Shown piece by piece: positions 58,230 to 64,000 of a DNA stretch of 64,000 bases. Numbering within the stretch: the first letter of the stretch is position 1; each line of letters begins with the position of its first letter. The notes under the pieces are model-generated. The model ran no database searches and had not been told where the DNA came from. It saw only the letters and a program-made list of their open reading frames with translations. The stretch lies in contig CAJTGI010000004.1 in NCBI GenBank assembly GCA_910575435.1, positions 124,001-188,000 of the forward strand, written 5' to 3'. Origin of the DNA: Clostridiaceae bacterium. Lineage in GTDB: Bacteria > Bacillota > Clostridia > Lachnospirales > Lachnospiraceae. A program made the translations under genes and the position numbers.

Positions 58230-58256
58230 ATCTTAGGTATGCATTTTTCCATCCAA

Positions 58257-59090
58257 TTACCGAAGTAAGGAAAGCACACCCTGTGTTGCCTGATTAGCCT
58301 GAGCCAGCATAGACTGACCTGCCTGCTGAAGGATGGACTTAGCAGAGTAAGTAACCATCTCTTTAGCCATGTCAACGTCACGAATCTTGCTCTCAGATGA
58401 CTGCAAGTTCTCAGCCATGTTGTCTGCATTTGCAATGGTGTGATCCAATCTGTTCTGCAATGCACCCAGTTTAGACCTCTGCTGTGATACAAGGGAAAGT
58501 GCCTTGTTCACGGTAGAAATCAGAGGGGAAATAGCAGAGCCGACTGTCTTGCCCTTTACATTGTCTGCAATTGCAGCAACAGTAACGCCAAGCTTTGCAC
58601 TGCTCATTGCGCTGATGCTGAACTTGATTGTCTGAGTAGCGTTTGCACCAACCTGAAGCACCTTGTTGGAGAATCCGCCGGAAAGAAGCTTCATGGTATT
58701 GAACTCTGTCTGAGATGCGATACGATCGATCTCGGAAGACAGTGCCTGCAGCTCCAGGCCGATAGCCGTACGGTCTGCGGATACGTTTGTATCGTTGGAT
58801 GCCTGAACTACCAGTTCGCGCATTCTCTGGATTACAGAGTGGATCTCGCCCAGAGCGCCCTCGGCTGTCTGAATCAGAGACTGGCCATCCTGTGCGTTGG
58901 TAGAAGCCTGGTTCAGACCTCTAATCTGTCCGCGCATCTTCTCAGAAATGGAAAGTCCTGCTGCATCATCTGCCGCACGGTTTACTCTGTAGCCGGAAGA
59001 TAACTTCTCTGTGCTGTTTGCAAGTAACTTGTTGGTTCCGCCTAACTGCCTGTTCGTGTTAAGCGCTGACATATTGTGCTGTACTATCAT
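58257..59090 (-). CDS. hag: flagellin (copy 3)
   Basis: A 277-residue flagellin with the same protein sequence as copy 2 by eye. It has its own SigD promoter, CsrA-type leader hairpin and the strongest terminator of the three. It is nearest to the chaperone and fliS/fliD genes. With three almost identical products the copies probably raise output rather than give antigenic variants. All Ser/Thr acceptors for Maf would be shared. Confidence 0.95.
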   Translation of the reverse strand: MIVQHNMSALNTNRQLGGTNKLLANSTEKLSSGYRVNRAADDAAGLSISEKMRGQIRGLNQASTNAQDGQSLIQTAEGALGEIHSVIQRMRELVVQASNDTNVSADRTAIGLELQALSSEIDRIASQTEFNTMKLLSGGFSNKVLQVGANATQTIKFSISAMSSAKLGVTVAAIADNVKGKTVGSAISPLISTVNKALSLVSQQRSKLGALQNRLDHTIANADNMAENLQSSESKIRDVDMAKEMVTYSAKSILQQAGQSMLAQANQATQGVLSLLR

Positions 59091-59111
59091 AGCAATTCCT
59101 CCTTGAATATA

Positions 59112-59131
59112 CAGTACCATCCTTGGTACTG
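59112..59131 (-). promoter_or_regulatory. CsrA-type hairpin in flagellin 3 leader
   Basis: The same stem, AGGA loop and distance to the SD as in copies 1 and 2. Confidence 0.8.
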
Positions 59132-59299
59132 GTGATGAAATAATAGTTTCTCCGTTACTATACGCCTAAGCGTCCGTACACGTCTGCAGCGCATAGATAT
59201 CGGTCTATATCAACGCCACTGCCAACCTCGCCAAGAGAATTTGGCAAAGCGTAGATAACGAAATCTGTCAAGATACGACATCCTCTTTCTCTCGCATTA

Positions 59300-59327
59300 T
59301 ATATCGGAAGATTTAAAAAAATCTTAA
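59300..59327 (-). promoter_or_regulatory. SigD promoter of flagellin 3
   Basis: TTAA, 16 bases, CCGATATA on the minus strand, at the same position relative to the gene as in copy 1. Confidence 0.85.
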
Positions 59328-59384
59328 CCCCTGCTTTGTCAATTTTATTCCGAACAATGCCTGTTAAAAAGAGCCCCTCCATCC

Positions 59385-59873
59385 CTACTGCTTTTTATCC
59401 ATAAAATAAGTCTGCCACTGCTGGTGCTGGTTAGCCATATGCTGGTTATATGTATTAGCCGTGCGATTGTTTGCCTGAAAATTACGAATCTCCTGACGTT
59501 TCTTTGCCACCAGGCCATCAAAACGATTCTTATTCTTCTGCTCCAAAGCCTGTATCTTCACTCCTAAATCCGTCATGGTGCGAAGCATATTCTGCATTTC
59601 CAGTATCTGGGGCTTATACTGCTGCTTCTGCTGATGCAATGCATCGCCAATCTTCGTGTAAATGCTCTGAAAGCCATCGTCAAGTTCCTGTATTCTCTGG
59701 AGAAGCACTTCCTTCTCCTCCACAGCCTCCTCGAAGGCATCCAATTCCAATTCCTCTCCAGACACAGCCTGCTGTTGTCTCTGCGTGACCACAAGGATTT
59801 TCTGCAATGCTTCATATTTATTTTTCAGCGAATCCTGCAGTGCAGACACATAAACGCTCATTTCCTGTTCCAT
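59385..59873 (-). CDS. flgN: FlgN-like flagellar export chaperone
   Basis: This 162-residue, almost wholly helical protein has long heptad-like stretches (LKNKYEALQKILVVTQRQQQAV; EEAVEEKEVLLQRIQELDDGF). Its C-terminus is Gln/Asn-rich and probably flexible. The size, helical pattern and place between fliS and flagellin fit FlgN/FliT-type chaperones, which hold hook-filament junction or cap proteins before export. No sequence motif proves which of the two it is. The gene starts after a good GGAG site. Confidence 0.65.
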   Translation of the reverse strand: MEQEMSVYVSALQDSLKNKYEALQKILVVTQRQQQAVSGEELELDAFEEAVEEKEVLLQRIQELDDGFQSIYTKIGDALHQQKQQYKPQILEMQNMLRTMTDLGVKIQALEQKNKNRFDGLVAKKRQEIRNFQANNRTANTYNQHMANQHQQWQTYFMDKKQ

Positions 59874-59946
59874 CCATCTTCTCCATTTCTATAAGGTGCG
59901 AAATTTTGCCAGGCTCGATAACACCTCGCCGGGCAAAACTATGATT

Positions 59947-60034
59947 GCACCTATGAAGAACGGTGCTGGACATCCAGTGGATGTCTGTTAAGCACGGACC
60001 GAAGCGGAGCGTAGAAAAATCAGCGTTCTTCGCA
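59947..60034. repeat. 88-bp structured intergenic repeat, copy B
   Basis: The partner of 58083-58170 (83 of 88 bases identical by eye). It lies between the fliS terminators and the FlgN-like gene. The 342-base gap 59874-60215 otherwise contains two terminators and a further imperfect inverted repeat (about 59893-59951). Confidence 0.85.
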
Positions 60035-60064
60035 TCGTAAAAGCGAACTGTTTTCTATATAGCG

Positions 60065-60093
60065 AAAAAAGGGAAGCCAGCGCGTTCCCTTTC
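60065..60093 (-). terminator. terminator downstream of fliS (distal)
   Basis: AAAGGGAA / TTCCCTTT stem with a 9-base loop, followed by a T run on the minus strand. Confidence 0.75.
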
Positions 60094-60128
60094 ATTACGC
60101 TACGCTATGGCACAATTTCCTATACAGT

Positions 60129-60165
60129 GAAAACAATTTGTGCCAGCAAACGCTGACACAAATTG
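60129..60165 (-). terminator. terminator downstream of fliS (proximal)
   Basis: A long stem (CAATTTGTG-T-CAGC / GCTG-G-CACAAATTG) with a GTTT loop is followed by TTTTC on the minus strand. It is 51 bases after the fliS stop. Confidence 0.75.
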
Positions 60166-60215
60166 CATGTTAACGATATAATATTCCTCAAAAAACTGAC
60201 ATTGCCAATTTACGA

Positions 60216-60596
60216 CTATACTGCATTATTTGCCTTCATGACTTCCTTCCAAGTATCCCGCATGGTCTTGATATGTTCCAAGGCTTCCTCCAAAATTTCC
60301 TTATCTTTCTGCATATTGGATTCCACCAGTCTGCGGTAGATATAGTCATACACTCGATCAAACTCGTTTGCCACAGGATATTTCATATCCAAATCCATGC
60401 GAAGCTGGACAATGATCTTCTCTGCCTTCTGGATATTGGTATTTGCCTTGGTGATATCTCCGGCATCAATCGCCTCTCTGGCAATGTTGCAAAATTTAAT
60501 CGCTCCTTCATAAAGCATTAGGATAATCTTAGCAGGTGAAGCAGTCTGCACGGTATTATGCTGATACAGATTTGCTGCATTCCTAAGCTGCGCCAT
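60216..60596 (-). CDS. fliS: FliS: flagellin export chaperone
   Basis: It binds the C-terminus of flagellin and prevents premature polymerisation before export. The 126-residue protein has the family order: YQHNTVQTASPAKIILMLYEGAIKF (~11-35), ITKANTNIQKAEKIIVQLRMDLD (~49-71) and YIYRRLVESNMQKDKEILEEAL. Length and motifs are typical. It follows fliD by 22 bases in the same operon and is followed by two terminators. Confidence 0.95.
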   Translation of the reverse strand: MAQLRNAANLYQHNTVQTASPAKIILMLYEGAIKFCNIAREAIDAGDITKANTNIQKAEKIIVQLRMDLDMKYPVANEFDRVYDYIYRRLVESNMQKDKEILEEALEHIKTMRDTWKEVMKANNAV

Positions 60597-60618
60597 TGCT
60601 TTATCCTCCTTTTTCTAA

Positions 60619-62763
60619 TTATCCAAAGAATCCAGCCAGAGCATTCTGCTGTGACTGCATGCTGGCCATGGCCTTCTCCATAGCGGTGAACTGCTTGTAA
60701 TATTTATCTTCCAAAGCATTCAATTTGGCATCCCACTTCTTGATGTCCTTCGCATAATCAGACAACTGAGAGTTCATCTCCTTGTCATTGTAGAAGGTCA
60801 TCGCACTGCTCATGCTGGTAGAGGCCATCTTCTTCTTCAAATCCTCATACAAATTATTGGAAAGCCCGGTAAGAATCTCCATCACCAATTCCGGATCTTC
60901 ATCCAGCATCTTCTGCAGCTTATTTTCCTCATCGCCGAACACATCATCGTCCTCATCGCCCTTGATGTGCAGAAGACCGCCCTCCTTGTAATCCGTGGAG
61001 GTGGTAATTCCCAGAGAAGCCAGAGAATAAGTCTTTCCATCGGAAGCCTTGTAACCTCCCATCATGTTATTTCTAAAGGAACTAATCAGGCCACTCATCG
61101 TGTTATCCCTGCGGAGCAGAGAACTCTTAATCTTAGATTCCCACTTCTCTATCTCGTCATCTGTCATGGCCTTCTTCTGGTCATCCGTCAGAGGATCATA
61201 GCCTCTGGCAGTGGAGGCATTGTAACTGGTATTCATGCTCTTCAAGATAGAGTTGTACTCGCTGATAAAGTCCTTGATGGTATCATATACAGCGGAAGTA
61301 TCCTTGCTTACCGTAATGCTGATTTCCTTCCCTTCCGTGCTGTCCAAAATATTCAAGGTCAACCCATTGACCGTCAGTGTGGAATCTTCGCTGGTAAGGG
61401 TTGCACCGTTAACTGTGACAGAAGCATTCTGCGCCTTCACGACTACCATGCCAAGCCCTGCCGCATCTGTACCCTCGGCCACTGCGGAACCATCCACCGC
61501 CGTGATGCCCAAGCCAGCCATCTGGCTACTATTGTCTGCAAGGGATGACATCACGCTGTTAAAATTCTGTGCGGCACTGTTAATGTTTGCCTCCCTCTGG
61601 CTATTGCTGGCTACGAGGAAGGGATCGGATGCCCCTGCAATACCACTGGAAATGCCTGTAGCGATATCCGCCTTGGTGGAGGCACTGTCCATATAATCAT
61701 TCACAGATTTTGCCACCACACCGGCAACCGCATTAGCCTTCTGCTCATCTGTCATTTTATCCCAGCCAGCTTCCAAACCTGCGGCATCCTCGCCAGCCGC
61801 TACACCAGCATCAATATACGCCTGTTTCCCTGCCGCAGTCACATTCTTGTGGTCCGCATCAGAGAAATACAAGTTGTTCAGTCGCTCTGTCTCCCTGTTT
61901 TTATAATAGGATGTCACGCCCGTCTCCTGGGCTTTCGCAACATATCCCTTGAGCTGCTCTTCCACTTCCGTGCCATATGTGACGGTTCCCGTCTGCAAGC
62001 CGTCAAAGAGTTTGGAGACAGCCGCCTTGTCGCCGGAACTCAAGTAATTGTATCCCACCGCCTCTTTCCAGCCAGCGATGGCATCCTGCTGCTGCTGAGT
62101 CAGCGCAGCGGAGGTGATGGTAAACTTCTGATCATCACCACTCTTGCCAGAACTGAGGAAGAACCTCTGCTGAGACGCATCAAAAGATGCTGTCAGCCCG
62201 GCAGACTGAGCCGTTGCCACAAAATCTGCCACCGTGGTATTCTCATCCACGAAAAGCGTGGCATTGTTGGTTCCATCAGCCCCCTTGATGGTAATCTGCG
62301 TACCCTTGGTGAAGGTAGTATTTCCGCTGTTATCCAACAAATCTACTAATTTGGTGCTATTAGAAACCTTCACTGTATTTCCTGTGGGATTCCCCTGATC
62401 ATCAATCTCCCTAGCTCCCGCCAGTTTACCGCTGGTAACATACTGGGAAGACGCCACGGAATTTACCTTAATCTTATATGTTCCCTCGGCAGCATTGGCA
62501 TTTGCCGTGGCTGTAATCTTGCTGGTATCTGAACTTACTGCGCTCTTGGTTTTAAAAGTACTCTGCATCTTTAACTTACTCAGAGAACCTTTATAAAAAT
62601 TCAGAATCTTGGTATTCATATCACCCCAGAGTTCCTTTTTCCACTCCAGCAACTGCTTCTTATTGGAAATCTTGGTCTGCTTCATCCTATGGGCAGACAT
62701 CAACGACTGCACGATACTGTCCGTATCCATTCCTGACATCATTCCTGACATTCTAATTGGCAT
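60619..62763 (-). CDS. fliD: FliD: flagellar filament cap (HAP2)
   Basis: This 714-residue cap protein sits at the filament tip and folds exported flagellin. The N-terminus has the FliD pattern (MSGMDTDSIVQSLMSAHRMKQTKI) and an N-terminal FliD domain with SAVSSDTSKITATANANAAEGTYKIKV. The C-terminal FliD domain includes VYDTIKDFISEYNSI, YDPLTDDQKKAMTDDEIEKWE and LGITTSTDYKEGG, and the protein ends in an export-type helix (KQFTAMEKAMASMQSQQNALAGFFG). The large Ala/Gly-rich middle (~240-460) is longer than in many FliDs and is the variable cap-leg region. Confidence 0.95.
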   Translation of the reverse strand: MPIRMSGMMSGMDTDSIVQSLMSAHRMKQTKISNKKQLLEWKKELWGDMNTKILNFYKGSLSKLKMQSTFKTKSAVSSDTSKITATANANAAEGTYKIKVNSVASSQYVTSGKLAGAREIDDQGNPTGNTVKVSNSTKLVDLLDNSGNTTFTKGTQITIKGADGTNNATLFVDENTTVADFVATAQSAGLTASFDASQQRFFLSSGKSGDDQKFTITSAALTQQQQDAIAGWKEAVGYNYLSSGDKAAVSKLFDGLQTGTVTYGTEVEEQLKGYVAKAQETGVTSYYKNRETERLNNLYFSDADHKNVTAAGKQAYIDAGVAAGEDAAGLEAGWDKMTDEQKANAVAGVVAKSVNDYMDSASTKADIATGISSGIAGASDPFLVASNSQREANINSAAQNFNSVMSSLADNSSQMAGLGITAVDGSAVAEGTDAAGLGMVVVKAQNASVTVNGATLTSEDSTLTVNGLTLNILDSTEGKEISITVSKDTSAVYDTIKDFISEYNSILKSMNTSYNASTARGYDPLTDDQKKAMTDDEIEKWESKIKSSLLRRDNTMSGLISSFRNNMMGGYKASDGKTYSLASLGITTSTDYKEGGLLHIKGDEDDDVFGDEENKLQKMLDEDPELVMEILTGLSNNLYEDLKKKMASTSMSSAMTFYNDKEMNSQLSDYAKDIKKWDAKLNALEDKYYKQFTAMEKAMASMQSQQNALAGFFG

Positions 62764-62780
62764 AATAAATCCTCCTCTTC

Positions 62781-63185
62781 CTATCTCTTTTCATCTATGA
62801 TAATTCCTGCAATCTCCCACATCTTCTTCAGCGCTTCCAGAGACTTCTCTGGCGGCACCTCCCGAATCAGTTCCTCTGTCTCATCATCAAATACCTTGAT
62901 GCTGACCCTCTTTGTCACCTCGTCATAAGCATAGGCGCAATGTGTCCTGGCAATCTGGGAATTAAGCAACGTCATCGCCGCATCCATACTGCTCTTTGCC
63001 GGTTCCCTATCCTTGCCATAAGGATTGTCACCCTGCTCACCTTGTTCTCTCTTCTTCTCCGTGTCTCTGCCGGATTCCGAAGTTTTCACACTTTCCTTCA
63101 CCGGTGCTGCGGCCTGGACTACTACCGGTTCCTTCGCCACCACCTTTTTTTCCATGTCTACTGCCGCTAATGAATCCATCTGCAT
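62781..63185 (-). CDS. flaG: FlaG-family flagellar protein
   Basis: This 134-residue protein has a variable, charged N-terminal half and the FlaG domain in the last ~65 residues (CAYAYDEVTKRVSIKVFDDETEELIREVPPEKSLEALKKMWEIAGIIID). FlaG affects filament length in several bacteria; the mechanism is not settled. The start at 63185 follows GGAGGTGAAAAG. The longer frame to 63206 starts inside that site. It heads the flaG-fliD-fliS operon behind a SigD promoter. Confidence 0.9.
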   Translation of the reverse strand: MQMDSLAAVDMEKKVVAKEPVVVQAAAPVKESVKTSESGRDTEKKREQGEQGDNPYGKDREPAKSSMDAAMTLLNSQIARTHCAYAYDEVTKRVSIKVFDDETEELIREVPPEKSLEALKKMWEIAGIIIDEKR

Positions 63186-63288
63186 ACTTTTCACCTCCAT
63201 GTGCATTGCATTTCAAACTGCTATATCCACAATGCAGAATCTGGATATCCTTTTCCAAAAACTACATTATTCGATTATTCTATTACTT

Positions 63289-63315
63289 ATATCGGCAATC
63301 CCCAGAAAATCTTTA
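63289..63315 (-). promoter_or_regulatory. SigD promoter of flaG-fliD-fliS
   Basis: A perfect consensus on the minus strand: TAAA, 15 bases, GCCGATAT. It begins inside the csrA stop region, so csrA read-through and SigD transcription both feed the operon. Confidence 0.9.
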
Positions 63316-63540
63316 CTCTTTCTTATCAAAGATTCCCTTCAGCTGTGCCAAATCCACCGCCTGGCCGGCACTCTTGTTCTCCTCCTGGATCTGGGCATAG
63401 ATTTCTTTCCGATAAATCGGCACTGACTTCGGGGCCGTGATGCCCAGTTTCACCTGGTCACCCTTGATTTCTAACAGCGTAATCTCAATATCGTTTCCAA
63501 TCATAATGGACTGGTTCATTTTTCTTGCTAATGCTAACAT
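63313..63540 (-). CDS. csrA: CsrA: carbon storage/translational regulator
   Basis: CsrA is an RNA-binding dimer that blocks ribosome access to flagellin mRNA until FliW sequesters it. The 75-residue protein matches the family ([25 protein letters not shown] and the [19 protein letters not shown] region). It is cotranscribed with fliW, 41 bases apart. The predicted targets are the three identical flagellin leader hairpins in this window. Confidence 0.96.
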   Translation of the reverse strand: MLALARKMNQSIMIGNDIEITLLEIKGDQVKLGITAPKSVPIYRKEIYAQIQEENKSAGQAVDLAQLKGIFDKKE

Positions 63541-63581
63541 AGGCGTCCTCCTGTCATTTCCCTCTAAGGAACTGCTGCTAA

Positions 63582-64000
63582 TTAATTTTCCGGCAGTTCC
63601 TTATCCTCTGCAATCAACATATGCTTAATCTGGTAGTCGTCATTCTCCACAATCACCTGCATGGCCTGATGATTGCGCACATTAATCAAAATGGGTGCTT
63701 TCATATTGACAGAAGTCTTTTTCACGTCTGCCGGCACCGTTGCCAGCAGCAGTACCATCAAATCTTCATCTGTAAATTCTCCCAGCGGCTCCAGCAAGTC
63801 ATCCTCTATCATGGGATTGTACGTGTCCATAAGGTGAAAAGGATCCACCACGGGAAATGCCAGCCCCTGCTCCGTGGCACACTGCAGCCAAGAGAAAAAC
63901 TCCTGCTCCTCCCCATCATGGTCATATAAAATCACATAATCCTTATACTCGTCAAATCCTGGAATGCCCTGCGGAAAATGAATCACCTTTTCATCTTCAA
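63582..64000 (-). CDS. fliW: FliW: flagellin-level sensor and CsrA antagonist, 5' end cut by window edge
   Basis: FliW binds either flagellin or CsrA and so ties flagellin translation to export. The visible 138 residues include the family start region [35 protein letters not shown] and [25 protein letters not shown]. The frame continues without a start to the right edge (EDEK before VIHF), matching the usual N-terminal strand of FliW. The GTG at 63986 is therefore internal. Confidence 0.95.
   Translation of the reverse strand, partial: EDEKVIHFPQGIPGFDEYKDYVILYDHDGEEQEFFSWLQCATEQGLAFPVVDPFHLMDTYNPMIEDDLLEPLGEFTDEDLMVLLLATVPADVKKTSVNMKAPILINVRNHQAMQVIVENDDYQIKHMLIAEDKELPEN

Noticed and set aside
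57811-58256. Riboswitch between flagellin genes
   Set aside because: The structured sequence there is the 88-bp repeat plus terminator and SigD promoter. It does not match riboswitch cores I know, such as c-di-GMP types.
1-64000. CRISPR arrays, rRNA genes or complete insertion sequences
   Set aside because: No regularly spaced repeats, rRNA signatures or transposase genes with catalytic domains were seen.

Overview
The window reads as chromosome of a motile, Gram-positive Clostridia member, most likely a Lachnospiraceae gut bacterium. The support is strong AGGAGG-type ribosome sites, SigD-type (TAAA/CCGATAT) flagellar promoters, a FliW-CsrA-flagellin regulatory module, short flagellins without a variable central domain, and an integrated conjugative element of a clostridial type. 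The genus cannot be fixed from sequence alone. Almost every gene is on the minus strand, so transcription runs from right to left. Region 1 (1 to about 10232) is the end of an integrative conjugative or mobilizable element. It holds a PcfB/DUF3801-like protein, a large acidic protein, a MobC-like accessory protein, an AT-rich cargo pair, a predicted origin of transfer, a winged-helix (possible replication) protein, an odd tRNA-like region, two small proteins, a MobP relaxase, ParB, ParA and a small helix-turn-helix protein. The element ends inside sfsA: an intact start and 59 codons of sfsA (10233-10412) remain on the right side, and the rest of the gene should lie beyond the left edge of the window. 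Region 2 (10744-55757) is a roughly 45 kb flagellin glycosylation island. It carries all six pseudaminic acid genes (pseB at one end; pseH, F, I, G, C at the other) and a CDP-3,6-dideoxyhexose set (rfbF, rfbG, rfbH). Next to that set are a thiamine-diphosphate enzyme and a reductase, resembling the yersiniose (branched dideoxyhexose) route. There are also two further DegT-family aminotransferases, a Gfo/Idh oxidoreductase, three ATP-grasp ligases, a flagellin lysine methylase (FliB), two FkbM methyltransferases, many glycosyltransferases of the GT2, GT-B and CgeB/DUF3880 types (two fused to SAM methyltransferases), a DUF2920-like hydrolase and two Maf (DUF115) flagellin glycosyltransferases. 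Two CgeB-like genes are the only plus-strand genes. Two long sub-operons, starting at pseB and at the 20977-22548 glycosyltransferase, share an unusual 41-bp promoter block. Region 3 (55889-64000) is the flagellar filament module: fliW (cut by the right edge), csrA, flaG, fliD, fliS, a FlgN-like chaperone and three nearly identical flagellin genes. Each flagellin has its own SigD promoter, its own terminator and a CsrA-type hairpin in its leader. Together the window encodes a filament, its export chaperones, its translational feedback switch, and the machinery to make several unusual sugars and attach them to the flagellin.
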